Position numbers and translations under genes: made by a program. A DNA stretch of 64,000 bases from an uncultured Clostridia bacterium (lineage in GTDB: Bacteria > Bacillota > Clostridia > Oscillospirales > Acutalibacteraceae). Shown here one piece after another: positions 33,384-41,626 of the stretch (position 1 is the stretch's first letter; each line of letters opens with the position of its first letter). The stretch lies in the NCBI GenBank assembly GCA_947305745.1, contig CAMZEH010000002.1, positions 62,001 to 126,000 on the forward strand, given 5' to 3'. Below the pieces are notes generated by a model that did not search any database, was not told the origin of the DNA, and saw only the letters and a program-made list of their open reading frames with translations.

Positions 33384-33944
33384 TCATCGCACGTCGGAGC
33401 TTATACCTATTTCACCGTTAGAGTCACAAAATATTTCAAAGTATCCGTCGCACATATACTGAAAATTTCCAATAAAATTTTTATCATACACTCGGTACTG
33501 GTTAGAAACCGAACATATTCCATCATCAATCGATATCGCTGTAAGTGGGCTTATTTTCCAATTTGTAATGGTAACCTCGCTTGAAATATTTTCAGGCGAA
33601 ATCTCAGCTCTATCCACCTTGTCGTATACAAAAGTAAATTCTTGACGTATTTCCGCTTTGACATCATAAATGTTTTCTTTTACGCGCTTTTTAAACTGCT
33701 TCGTAAGGCTTACCTTTTTACTATATACTTTAATATCATTGTCGTTCTCAATAAACTCTTGTTCTTCACCGCATTCAAGAGTTTCAAACATTTGGATCTC
33801 ACCGTCAAACAAAATTTTACCGCAAGAAATTTTTTCGCAGCGCGTGGGCTTGGCGGATACACAGTGATAAAGCGTCATCGCAAAGGCAAAGGCAACTCCG
33901 AAAAGAAAACAGACGAGGGTTCTCAAAAATAATTTTCGTTTCAT
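33384..33944 (-). CDS. Unknown membrane-anchored or secreted protein, paralogue of previous gene
   Basis: About 186 residues; the start at 33944 follows AGGTGG, and a TTG two codons earlier is closer to it. N-terminal hydrophobic segment TLVCFLFGVAFAFAMTLYHC. The remainder has cysteine pairs (RCEKISCGKI, ETLECGEEQ) and the segment QEFTFVYDKVDRAEIS, comparable with EFTIVMKFKY in the neighbouring protein. It lies 22 bp from that gene, so both are likely one transcript with the phospholipase-like gene. Confidence 0.65.
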   Translation of the reverse strand: MKRKLFLRTLVCFLFGVAFAFAMTLYHCVSAKPTRCEKISCGKILFDGEIQMFETLECGEEQEFIENDNDIKVYSKKVSLTKQFKKRVKENIYDVKAEIRQEFTFVYDKVDRAEISPENISSEVTITNWKISPLTAISIDDGICSVSNQYRVYDKNFIGNFQYMCDGYFEIFCDSNGEIGISSDVR

Positions 33945-33970
33945 ATTCAAATTCCACCTGCCTTACAAAC

Positions 33971-34744
33971 TTAATATTTTGAAATTTCTTTAACAAATCT
34001 GTACATAACACCCGAAACATTTTTTTGAGCGTTTGAAACTGCGTACTTTGCGAGTTTCTCTTTATCTATTTTTTTATTTTCAAGATAATAAAAATTATCC
34101 GCTGAAAGCGTTGCAGCAAACCTTGCAATTGTATCGAAAGTGTTTAGTTCATAATACTTTAACGACGGCGGAACAAGCTCCAAAGTACACTCCGAACACA
34201 AGCTATCACACGCTTTTTCAAAGTCAACATGCATCTGCAATTTTTTGACAGAATCAGAAGGCAATTCATATGCGGTATGCACGGGAGTATTCATATCCTC
34301 CATAAAATGCACCGATCTTCCCAGCTCTTGATAAGCGATATTTTTTTCGCCCTTTTTATAATTGTCTACGGCATTTTCAAAATGTTCTTTAGAGCGCTTG
34401 AGAGCTGATTCTTTTTCGTTCATAAAATTTGTTTCCGTTATTGGATTGTAAAAATGATATTTGTATATCCCCTGAGTTTCATCTATATCCGGTTGGGTAC
34501 TATATGTAATAAAAAGATCTTTGTATTCTTTCTCATCTTTTTTAAAAAGCTCCGAAGCCTGAGCCAAATCAGGATAATTTTCACGAATATTGTCATCGCA
34601 ATTCATCTTGCTAAAGGCTTCAAAACTTGTTTTTGTAACGTATTTGTGAGCAGCATCATTGAACGCACCGGCAATAAAAAGAGAAAAAACACCTAAGCAT
34701 AAAACCGACGGCATTAGCTTTTTAATAATTATCCTTCCAAGCAT
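33971..34744 (-). CDS. Zinc-dependent phospholipase C-like secreted protein
   Basis: About 257 residues; start at 34744 just after GGGGAGG. Hydrophobic leader VLCLGVFSLFIAGAF, then FNDAAHKYVTKTSFEAF, YKYHFYNPITETN and LGRSVHFMEDMNTPVHTAYE. The HxxxxD-x-P-x-H ending is the metal-binding pattern of the zinc-dependent phospholipase C / S1-P1 family (alpha-toxin-like). It is shorter than toxin members and lacks a C2-like domain. It may act on host or own phospholipids; substrate not known. First gene of a run of secreted genes on this strand. Confidence 0.78.
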   Translation of the reverse strand: MLGRIIIKKLMPSVLCLGVFSLFIAGAFNDAAHKYVTKTSFEAFSKMNCDDNIRENYPDLAQASELFKKDEKEYKDLFITYSTQPDIDETQGIYKYHFYNPITETNFMNEKESALKRSKEHFENAVDNYKKGEKNIAYQELGRSVHFMEDMNTPVHTAYELPSDSVKKLQMHVDFEKACDSLCSECTLELVPPSLKYYELNTFDTIARFAATLSADNFYYLENKKIDKEKLAKYAVSNAQKNVSGVMYRFVKEISKY

Positions 34745-35025
34745 CATTACCTCCCCTTTCAAAAAACTAAAGTATAATTATAAACTCCCCCCTTTACTTT
34801 AGAATAAATCAAACACATAAAATATAAAATATTAGTTTATACTTATGATGTATAATATTATAACATATTTTTGTTGGAAGTAAACAGTTTTTATAAAAAT
34901 ATTGAGTTTATTAATTTTATACACCGAAAAATCATCGTATTCATCTAAACAAAACAAACATATTGATAAATGATATTTAAAAGTATATCATTAATAAGGT
35001 AGGTATAAATCATCGGAGGAAAATT

Positions 35026-36120
35026 ATGAAAATAGGTATCGTGGGTTTACCAAATGTTGGTAAAAGTACACTTTTTAACGCAATAACAAATGCCGGAGCG
35101 ATGTCGGCGAATTATCCTTTTTGTACGGTGGAGCCCAATATAGGCGTGGTTTCCGTGCCTGACAGACGTCTGAAAAAACTCACCGAAATGTATGATCCCG
35201 AAAAAGTAACGCCCGCAACCATTGAATTTGTGGATATCGCAGGGCTCGTTGAAGGCGCATCAAAAGGAGAAGGACTCGGAAATAAATTTCTTGGAAATAT
35301 CCGTGAAGTCGATGCGGTTGCGCACGTCGTCAGATGCTTTGAAAACAACGACATCATTCACGTCAACGGTAAGGTCGACCCAAAGAAAGATATTGAAATT
35401 ATTAATCTGGAACTCATCTTCTCTGACATAGAAATGATTGAGAAAAGAATCGCAAAACTTCAAAAGCTTCTCAAGGCAGATAAAAAATATGAAGTTGAAA
35501 TAGAGCTTTGCCAAAAAGTCTTGGAAAATCTACAATCGGGCAAAATGGCAAAGGCGATAGATTACTCTACAGAAGAACGGGAAATAATCGAAAAAATTGA
35601 CCTTTTGACGTTAAAGCCCGTTATATATGTTGCAAACGTGTCGGAAGACGATTTCGCCGAGGATATATCAAAAAACAAAAATTATAACATAGTTAAAGAA
35701 ATCGCTGAAAGTGAAAATTCGGCCGTATTGCCCATTTGCGCCGAGCTTGAATCTCAAATCTCGGAAATGGAAGAAAGCGAAAAATTAGATTTTCTTAAAG
35801 ACATCGGACTTAAGGAATCGGGGCTGGACAGGTTAATCTCCGCTTGCTACAAGCTTTTGGGGCTGATTTCGTACTTAACCGCAGGTAAACCCGAAGTCAG
35901 AGCTTGGACGATAAAAAAAGGCACCAAAGCACCACAAGCTGCAGGAAAAATACATTCTGATTTCGAAAGAGGTTTTATCCGTGCAGAAGTAATATCATTT
36001 GACAAACTAATAGACTGCGGCTCGCTTGCCGCGGCAAAAGAAAAGGGTCTTGTACGCTCCGAAGGCAAAGACTACGTTATGAATGACGGCGATGTAGTAC
36101 TTTTTAGATTTAATGTTTAG
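35026..36120 (+). CDS. ychF: Redox-responsive ribosome-binding ATPase YchF
   Basis: 364-residue Obg-family P-loop protein that prefers ATP. MKIGIVGLPNVGKSTLFNAI is the G1 motif, VDIAGLVEGASKGEGLGNKF the G3 region, and the C-terminal TGS-type domain contains TAGKPEVRAWTIKKGT and KDYVMNDGDVVLFRFNV. Typical length. GGAGG precedes the ATG. The downstream uracil-DNA glycosylase is 16 bp away, so they are likely co-transcribed. Confidence 0.96.
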   Translation: MKIGIVGLPNVGKSTLFNAITNAGAMSANYPFCTVEPNIGVVSVPDRRLKKLTEMYDPEKVTPATIEFVDIAGLVEGASKGEGLGNKFLGNIREVDAVAHVVRCFENNDIIHVNGKVDPKKDIEIINLELIFSDIEMIEKRIAKLQKLLKADKKYEVEIELCQKVLENLQSGKMAKAIDYSTEEREIIEKIDLLTLKPVIYVANVSEDDFAEDISKNKNYNIVKEIAESENSAVLPICAELESQISEMEESEKLDFLKDIGLKESGLDRLISACYKLLGLISYLTAGKPEVRAWTIKKGTKAPQAAGKIHSDFERGFIRAEVISFDKLIDCGSLAAAKEKGLVRSEGKDYVMNDGDVVLFRFNV

Positions 36121-36136
36121 ACTGGAGTAAAATTTA

Positions 36137-36712
36137 ATGTACGAAGAATGGGAAACACTCAAGAAAGAATGCTTAAAATGCACAAAATGCAGGCTTTGCG
36201 AAACGAGAATGAACGTCGTTTTCGGATACGGAAATCCGCTTTCGGAGATAATGTTCATCGGCGAGGGGCCCGGCGAACAAGAAGATTTACAGGGCAAACC
36301 GTTTGTCGGGCGCTCAGGAAAGCTTCTCGACAAAATGCTTGCGGAAATCGGGCTCAGCCGTGAAGAAAACATATACATAGCAAATATCGTAAAATGCAGG
36401 CCGCCTAAAAACCGCGACCCTCTACCCGAAGAACAAGAAATGTGCATCGATTGGCTGAGGAATCAAACCGCGCTTTTAAAGCCAAAAATAATCGTGGCTG
36501 TCGGGCGAATTGCCGCTATGAAAATAATTGATGAGAACATCAAAATAACAAAGGATCACGGCAAATTTTATAAAAAGAAAAACATACTTTTTATGCCCAC
36601 GATACACCCTGCAGCAGTGCTGCGAAACCCAAAACAAAAAGCATTGGTGGAAGAAGATTTTTTAAATCTGAAGCAAAAAATCGAAGAAATCTGCACATCT
36701 ACGTACGACTGA
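36137..36712 (+). CDS. Uracil-DNA glycosylase, family 4
   Basis: 191 residues with an iron-sulfur ligand set. CTKCRLCETRMNVVFGYGNP carries the first cysteines, followed by IMFIGEGPGEQEDLQGKPFV (uracil-pocket GEGPGxxED), ANIVKCRPPKNRDPLP and the catalytic FMPTIHPAAVLRNPKQKAL. It removes uracil from DNA in base-excision repair. Same strand as ychF, 16 bp after it. Confidence 0.93.
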   Translation: MYEEWETLKKECLKCTKCRLCETRMNVVFGYGNPLSEIMFIGEGPGEQEDLQGKPFVGRSGKLLDKMLAEIGLSREENIYIANIVKCRPPKNRDPLPEEQEMCIDWLRNQTALLKPKIIVAVGRIAAMKIIDENIKITKDHGKFYKKKNILFMPTIHPAAVLRNPKQKALVEEDFLNLKQKIEEICTSTYD

Positions 36713-36722
36713 AGAACACGGA

Positions 36723-36769
36723 CATGATTAAATTCATACTATACCTTAGAAGGAGTGGATTTAATCATG
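36723..36769 (+). promoter_or_regulatory. 11-bp inverted repeat enclosing a ribosome site
   Basis: CATGATTAAAT (36723-36733) and ATTTAATCATG (36759-36769) form a perfect inverted repeat; the second arm contains the start codon of the next gene, and its AAGGAG ribosome site lies in the loop. Such a structure could occlude the start codon. Function not shown. Confidence 0.45.
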
Positions 36770-37873
36770 TCTAATGCTTTTACAAAGGATTTTTTCTTGG
36801 CGACTAAAACTTGTGATGGATTTTTTTCTGTTTTTGATCATCTTTATTATCCAAAAGAGGGCTGGTTTTGCTACGTTTTAAAAGGCGGGCCGGGTACAGG
36901 AAAATCAACACTGATGAAAAAAATCGCAGAAAAAGCAGAAAAAATGCGTATTGAAACCGAGCTGATTCACTGTTCATCAGACCCGAAATCGCTTGATGCG
37001 GTAGTATTACCGGAGCTTAAAACCTGCGTCGCTGACGGTACTGCTCCCCATGTAATCGAACCAAAATATCCGGGAGTGGCTGAAAAAATAATCAATTTGG
37101 GCGATTTTTGGAACGAAAAAAAGCTCCGAAAAAATTCGGAAACTTTAATTAAATTATTCGAAGAAAACGAGAGCTTCCATAAAAAAGCTACGGCATCTTT
37201 AAAAGCTTTGGGGGGAATTAAAAAATCTCAAAAATTTATATTCGAAAACGCCCTGGAAGCTGAAAAACTTGAGGAATTCACCGATAAATTTGTATCTTCC
37301 GTATTCGGAAATTTAAAATATGAAAAAACTCCGACCGAAAAACTCAGGTCCATAGACGCCATCACACCTGAAGGACATATGGTTTTTGAAAAATCCATAA
37401 AAAACTATGGAGCAAAAACAGCCTACGTGATTGAAGACAAATATGAAATAATTTCAAATCAAATCTTGCAAAAAATACGTTCGGAAGCATTAAAAAATAA
37501 TATGGAAATCATCTCTTTGCTCTCTGCCTTATTCGCCGAAACTCACTTACGAGCTGTTTATTTACCAGAAATTTCGGCCTTGTTCGTTGCAAAAAATCCA
37601 AAAACCGAACCACATTTATTTAGTAATTTGAAAAACGTCAAAAAAATTAACACTACAAAATTTTTAAACCTTGCAGCACTAAAATCTCATAAAAATCTAC
37701 TAGGGCTTTACGAAAAAATTTCGGCAGAACTCATGAACCAAACTACTGAAAACTTGTCCCTGGCTCTAGAAAACCACGACAAAATAGAAGAAATATATAT
37801 ATCGGCAATGGACTATAAAAAGGTAAATAAAACAGCAGATAAACTAATATCTGCCATCCTATCAAAACGTTAA
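36767..37873 (+). CDS. P-loop ATPase of the PRK06851 type
   Basis: 368 residues from the ATG at 36767. One clear Walker A, GGPGTGKSTLMKKIAEKAE, follows YVLKGGPGTG and precedes HCSSDPKSLDAVVLPELK. A second half repeats the overall layout (PEGHMVFEKSIKNYGAKTAY) but has no clear P-loop, as in this family. Biochemical role unknown; members are common in spore-forming Clostridia. The start codon sits in an inverted repeat. Confidence 0.75.
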   Translation: MSNAFTKDFFLATKTCDGFFSVFDHLYYPKEGWFCYVLKGGPGTGKSTLMKKIAEKAEKMRIETELIHCSSDPKSLDAVVLPELKTCVADGTAPHVIEPKYPGVAEKIINLGDFWNEKKLRKNSETLIKLFEENESFHKKATASLKALGGIKKSQKFIFENALEAEKLEEFTDKFVSSVFGNLKYEKTPTEKLRSIDAITPEGHMVFEKSIKNYGAKTAYVIEDKYEIISNQILQKIRSEALKNNMEIISLLSALFAETHLRAVYLPEISALFVAKNPKTEPHLFSNLKNVKKINTTKFLNLAALKSHKNLLGLYEKISAELMNQTTENLSLALENHDKIEEIYISAMDYKKVNKTADKLISAILSKR

Positions 37874-38043
37874 CAGCGGTTATAATTATATCTTGATGGG
37901 TCCTTGACCGAATCAATATGCGCGCCACAGTTATTTAAAAATGTAATTGCAAGCATGGGATACCCACAAACAGCAACTACAAGCTTGGCCACTTTGACTG
38001 TTCCGTCCCAAATTTCTTTAGTAATTTCCAATGGTTTAGACAT
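37870..38043 (-). CDS. 57-residue peptide of unknown function
   Basis: A short gene with GAGAG a few bases upstream and a start at 38043. Sequence: MSKPLEITKEIWDGTVK, then VAKLVVAVCGYPMLAITFL and NNCGAHIDSVKDPSRYN, ending YNRC. It has a hydrophobic middle with a cysteine and two other cysteines, and no match I recognise. A second small gene lies just upstream in the same direction. Candidates are a small membrane peptide or a bacteriocin-like peptide. Confidence 0.5.
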   Translation of the reverse strand: MSKPLEITKEIWDGTVKVAKLVVAVCGYPMLAITFLNNCGAHIDSVKDPSRYNYNRC

Positions 38044-38062
38044 TTAATATTCTCTCCTAACT

Positions 38063-38173
38063 TTATTTGAAATATTTTAAAACTAACTTTATAACGTTCA
38101 TGCCGTCTGTCATCAATCCATCTGTACCTTTTATCAAAGCACAAAATGAACAAATAGCACCTATAAACTGCAT
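38063..38173 (-). CDS. 36-residue peptide of unknown function
   Basis: ATG at 38173, preceded by GGGAGG (about 38184-38189). Sequence MQFIGAICSFCALIKGTDGL, then MTDGMNVIKLVLKYFK. The hydrophobic start has a CxxC. It ends 19 bp before the 57-residue peptide gene, suggesting a two-peptide unit. Not recognised. Confidence 0.5.
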   Translation of the reverse strand: MQFIGAICSFCALIKGTDGLMTDGMNVIKLVLKYFK

Positions 38174-38302
38174 AAATCCCTGACCTCCCAACTTAAAAAT
38201 CATTAGGGCAAATGCAGTATAATTGTAGCAAACAGCAAAATGAATTTCAATAATCGCAAAAGAATAATTTTTGAGAGAATAATTAAACTTTTAATAAATT
38301 TT

Positions 38303-38695
38303 TCATAAATTCAGATATTTGGTAAGCTCTGCAATACGTTCAAACTGTCCGCTAAGATATAAATACCCGAAAACAGCCTCTAAACCAGTTGCAGTGTGAT
38401 AAACTTGCGGAGAAGATTTCTTAGGCACATTGCCGATATGCGCATTCCTACCACGTTTATAAACTGTGATTTCTCTATCATTCAACACAGTTTCAATCGT
38501 GTGAAAGAACTCAGCCTGCGCCTCACAGCACACCGCGTTTACTTTTAGCTTATTAATTTCTCCGATATTCATGCCATGTTTACAAGAAATATTTTCTCGA
38601 ATCAGAAGCTCAAAAACAGCATCACCAACAAACGCAAGTTTTTCAGAGCTGAGTAAAAACGCTTCTTTTTCAGGATATACAGTATCTAAAAACAT
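38303..38695 (-). CDS. mrnC: Mini-ribonuclease III (MrnC)
   Basis: About 130 residues, a RNase III catalytic domain without the dsRNA-binding domain. AFVGDAVFELLIRENISCKH has the signature catalytic region, then GRNAHIGNVPKKSSPQVYHT and ATGLEAVFGYLYLSGQFERI. It matures 23S rRNA in Firmicutes. The ATG at 38695 is taken; the open frame extends to 38725 and overlaps obgE. It follows obgE directly on this strand. Confidence 0.9.
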   Translation of the reverse strand: MFLDTVYPEKEAFLLSSEKLAFVGDAVFELLIRENISCKHGMNIGEINKLKVNAVCCEAQAEFFHTIETVLNDREITVYKRGRNAHIGNVPKKSSPQVYHTATGLEAVFGYLYLSGQFERIAELTKYLNL

Positions 38696-38708
38696 AGTCA
38701 CACCGCTT

Positions 38709-39977
38709 TTATTCAAAAAATTCAAATTCCATATCGTCTATTTTTATCGTATCGCCGGGTTTCGCGCCTTTAGCCTTTAAAGCATCCATAAGCCCAGCCT
38801 TAACTATATAGTTTTGGAAGTATTCCATAGAATCGTAATCGTTGAAATTCACCGAATTCATAAGTTTCTTGAGCCAGCCCGCACTCGCCACATAGACCCC
38901 GTTCACATTTTTTATTGTGAGCGGTTCGTCTTCATTAATTTGCGCCAAATAATTGCCTGCGTTCGGAGTGAAGAGGCTCGCGCTCGGCAATTTACTGAGC
39001 ATTTCGGCCACTTTATCGAGCATTTCTTTAATTCCTTTTTGGTTTATCGCAGAAATAGCTATAAATTCATAGCCTTTTTGCTTTACGTAATTTTTAAGCT
39101 TATCTATCTGCTCTTTCGTGGCCATTTCGGACTTATTTCCAATCACGAGCGTAGGCCTTTTGGCAAGTTCACTGCTGAATTTTTCGAGTTCCGAATTGAT
39201 TATATCAAAATCGTCGCAAGGGTTTCTCCCCTCGCTACCGGAAACGTCAACAACATGCAAAAACATCCTGCAGCGCTCAACATGCCTTAAAAATTTATGT
39301 CCGAGCCCCACGCCTTTCCATGCACCTTCGATAAGCCCCGGTATATCTGCCATTACGAATGAAGTTTCATCGTCATATTTCACAACGCCGAGAATTGGTG
39401 AAATTGTCGTAAAATGATAGTTTGCAATTTGCGGTTTGGCCTCGCTCACACTTGAAATTATAGTCGATTTCCCAACGTTGGGATATCCCACCAATCCGAC
39501 ATCTGCAAGAAGTTTTAATTCCAATTTGACAAGAAGTTCGGGAGTATCTTCACCCGGTTTCGCAAAACGTGGCGACTGTTTAACAGGGCCGGCAAAATTC
39601 ATATTCCCCGCTCCGCCTCTGCCTCCGGGCGCAACAACATACGGCTTGTCCTCCGAAACATCGGCTATCAATTTATCGCTTTCGGCATCTTTTATAAGCG
39701 TGCCAAACGGAACACGAATAACAAGATCCTCGCCTTTTTTACCCGATTTTTTACCTGATGAGCCATTCTGACCGCACTTGGCAAAAAACTTTTTCTTATA
39801 TCTAAACTCGGAAAGCGTTGACAAATTACTATCGGCTTTGAAAATAACAGAACCGCCTCGCCCCCCGTTACCGCCGTCGGGGCCGCCTGTCATAGTGTAT
39901 TTATCGCGGTGAAACGAAATCGCTCCGTCTCCGCCTTTGCCCGCTTTGATTTTTATCCGAGCGGTATCTACAAACAT
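38709..39977 (-). CDS. obgE: GTPase ObgE/CgtA
   Basis: 422-residue ribosome-assembly GTPase. Obg glycine-rich fold KIKAGKGGDGAISFHRDKY and GGPDGGNGGRGGSVIFK; G domain with VGLVGYPNVGKSTIISSVSE, PGLIEGAWKGVGLGHKFLRH and NKSEMATK; C-terminal OCT domain ending IDDMEFEFFE. Typical length. Located between rpmA and mrnC, a common Firmicute arrangement. Confidence 0.96.
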   Translation of the reverse strand: MFVDTARIKIKAGKGGDGAISFHRDKYTMTGGPDGGNGGRGGSVIFKADSNLSTLSEFRYKKKFFAKCGQNGSSGKKSGKKGEDLVIRVPFGTLIKDAESDKLIADVSEDKPYVVAPGGRGGAGNMNFAGPVKQSPRFAKPGEDTPELLVKLELKLLADVGLVGYPNVGKSTIISSVSEAKPQIANYHFTTISPILGVVKYDDETSFVMADIPGLIEGAWKGVGLGHKFLRHVERCRMFLHVVDVSGSEGRNPCDDFDIINSELEKFSSELAKRPTLVIGNKSEMATKEQIDKLKNYVKQKGYEFIAISAINQKGIKEMLDKVAEMLSKLPSASLFTPNAGNYLAQINEDEPLTIKNVNGVYVASAGWLKKLMNSVNFNDYDSMEYFQNYIVKAGLMDALKAKGAKPGDTIKIDDMEFEFFE

Positions 39978-40070
39978 TTTTACACCTTCTTTTTATTAAT
40001 TATAAAACAAATTGCGGATCATCAAGCGAATGACCCGCATAACAAAATGTATATTTAAATTTCTATACAA

Positions 40071-40355
40071 CTAAGCTTCAACGGCATATACGCTGACACG
40101 CTTGCGGTCACGTCCAACACGCTCAAACTTAACTCTTCCATCTGTCATCGCGAAAAGCGTATCGTCAGAGCCTCTGCCCACGTTTTCGCCCGGATGAATT
40201 TTAGTACCACGCTGTTTAACTAAGATATTCCCCGCCAAAACAAATTGTCCGTCCGCGCGCTTAACTCCTAAGCGTTTCGATTCCGAATCACGTCCGTTGG
40301 AAGTCGAGCCTTGACCTTTTTTATGAGCGAAAAGCTGGATATTAATCATCAACAT
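40071..40355 (-). CDS. rpmA: 50S ribosomal protein L27 with cleavable N-terminus
   Basis: 94 residues. Starts [20 protein letters not shown], i.e. an extension before AHKKG that in Firmicutes is cut off by the Prp protease (encoded directly upstream). Then [19 protein letters not shown] and [24 protein letters not shown] precedes the ATG. Sits between prp and obgE. Confidence 0.95.
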   Translation of the reverse strand: MLMINIQLFAHKKGQGSTSNGRDSESKRLGVKRADGQFVLAGNILVKQRGTKIHPGENVGRGSDDTLFAMTDGRVKFERVGRDRKRVSVYAVEA

Positions 40356-40361
40356 AATAAT

Positions 40362-40688
40362 CTACACCTCCACATAATTCACTTTAATATTTTTCGAATA
40401 CATTTCTTCGAGTAAAATCAAATGCATCTTAAAGCCATTTAAAATATCGGAACACCTTGAAACATCTTTCTCGGACACGAAAGCTCGCATAATGCCGAGT
40501 TTGTCGTCTACATTCACGTCTACATCGGCTCTAATCACATCCGTCAAAGTGTTAACCGTCATATAAGCTGCGGAAGAAACCGCTGCACAAACTATATCCG
40601 TACCCGACTGCGAAAAATCCGAATGCCCCGAAATGCTAAATCCTACTATGCTTCCCGACTCGGAAACATAAATTTCAGCTTTGATCAT
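40362..40688 (-). CDS. prp: Ribosomal-processing cysteine protease Prp
   Basis: 108 residues. The catalytic histidine lies in GFSISGHSDFSQSGTDIVCA, and the cysteine in that same segment (CAAVSS) completes the pair. Prp cleaves the L27 N-terminal extension. It lies between rplU and rpmA, as in other Firmicutes, with 6 bp to rpmA and 16 bp from rplU. Confidence 0.9.
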   Translation of the reverse strand: MIKAEIYVSESGSIVGFSISGHSDFSQSGTDIVCAAVSSAAYMTVNTLTDVIRADVDVNVDDKLGIMRAFVSEKDVSRCSDILNGFKMHLILLEEMYSKNIKVNYVEV

Positions 40689-40704
40689 AAACTATCTCGA
40701 TTAC

Positions 40705-41013
40705 TTAAAAATTAATAGATTCGATTTGTACTTTTGTGTACCACTGTCTGTGCCCGATCTTACGCTTACAGCTCTTCTTCGGCTTATATGTAAAGACGGT
40801 CACTTTCTTGGCTTTACCATTTTTGAGTACCTTTCCGACAACTTTAGCAGAAGCTAAATCGGGAGTCCCAAAGTGAAAACCTTTTTCGTCTTGACCTGCA
40901 ATAGCTTTGAATTCAACGTTTGATTCTTCGAGTTCATCGAGCTTTTCAACGTAAATAACATCTCCGACGCTGACTTTGTATTGCTTGCCACCGGTTTCAA
41001 TAATTGCGTACAT
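40705..41013 (-). CDS. rplU: 50S ribosomal protein L21
   Basis: 102 residues from the ATG at 41013: MYAIIETGGKQYKVSVGDVI, ending with the conserved KRKIGHRQWYTKVQIESI motif. The open frame extends four codons further (MRKR) but AGGTAGG sits just before 41013. It begins the rplU-prp-rpmA operon, with an L21 leader and promoter upstream. Confidence 0.95.
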   Translation of the reverse strand: MYAIIETGGKQYKVSVGDVIYVEKLDELEESNVEFKAIAGQDEKGFHFGTPDLASAKVVGKVLKNGKAKKVTVFTYKPKKSCKRKIGHRQWYTKVQIESINF

Positions 41014-41092
41014 TCTTTTACGCACCTACCTTTTTATTATCTCGCTACTGTCCCAGGCAGATATAAGTCTTTTATGGCCTGCAGTATGCGGC
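41014..41092 (-). ncRNA. Ribosomal protein L21 leader RNA (probable)
   Basis: 5' leader of rplU-prp-rpmA on the minus strand. It contains GCCGCATACTGCAGGC and TATCTGCCTGGGACAGTA, matching in arrangement the conserved L21 leader fold of Firmicutes that controls this operon. Family assigned from layout and motif, not by covariance search. Confidence 0.65.
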
Positions 41093-41098
41093 TTAATT

Positions 41099-41127
41099 AT
41101 TCTATCACGTTTTTTCTTTAAAGTCAA
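41099..41127 (-). promoter_or_regulatory. sigma-A promoter of the rplU operon
   Basis: TTGACT (41122-41127), 17-base spacer, TAGAAT (41099-41104) on the minus strand. Start of transcription lies at the 5' end of the L21 leader. Confidence 0.82.
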
Positions 41128-41198
41128 GAATTTTGTTATTTATTGTTAACGTCACTGCCAAACCCCGATTAATAAAGAGTCGCGGCTTATTAAATTCC

Positions 41199-41233
41199 AA
41201 AAGCTCCGGTACCAATCGCGGTAACGGAGCCGA
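41199..41233 (-). terminator. Terminator after yajC
   Basis: On the minus strand GCTCCGTTACC and GGTACCGGAGC form a hairpin followed by TTTTGGAATTT. It lies directly after the yajC stop. Confidence 0.75.
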
Positions 41234-41235
41234 AA

Positions 41236-41535
41236 TCATTTCTGTTCGTTTTTATTGCAACTTGCAATTGCCCATTTTTTAACTTTAATTTTATCGGAAG
41301 CTGTTTCGATAACAATCGAATCGGTATCGTCTTTAATGCTCACAACACGTCCGATGATTCCGCCTATTGTAATTACTTCATCTCCGATTGCAATTGATCT
41401 GCGAAGCTCGTCTTCTTGCTTTTTGCGCTTTTGTTGGGGCCTGATCATCACTAAATACATAAGTCCGAAAAATCCCACAAACATCATCAATTGCATAACT
41501 GTTTGGCCGATTTGCCCTTGAAAAAATTCTTGCAT
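41236..41535 (-). CDS. yajC: Preprotein translocase accessory subunit YajC
   Basis: 99 residues with one membrane helix (TVMQLMMFVGFFGLMYLVMI) followed by the family motif RPQQKRKKQEDELRRSI and DEVITIGGIIGRVVSIKDD. It associates with SecDF and holds the Sec translocase. GGAGAG precedes the ATG. Confidence 0.93.
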   Translation of the reverse strand: MQEFFQGQIGQTVMQLMMFVGFFGLMYLVMIRPQQKRKKQEDELRRSIAIGDEVITIGGIIGRVVSIKDDTDSIVIETASDKIKVKKWAIASCNKNEQK

Positions 41536-41626
41536 CTAATATTTCTCTCCAATTTTATTTTATTTGCGCAAACACACATGCACTAATTAGATTGTACCGC
41601 AAAACAGTCAAGATTTCAACTGTTTT

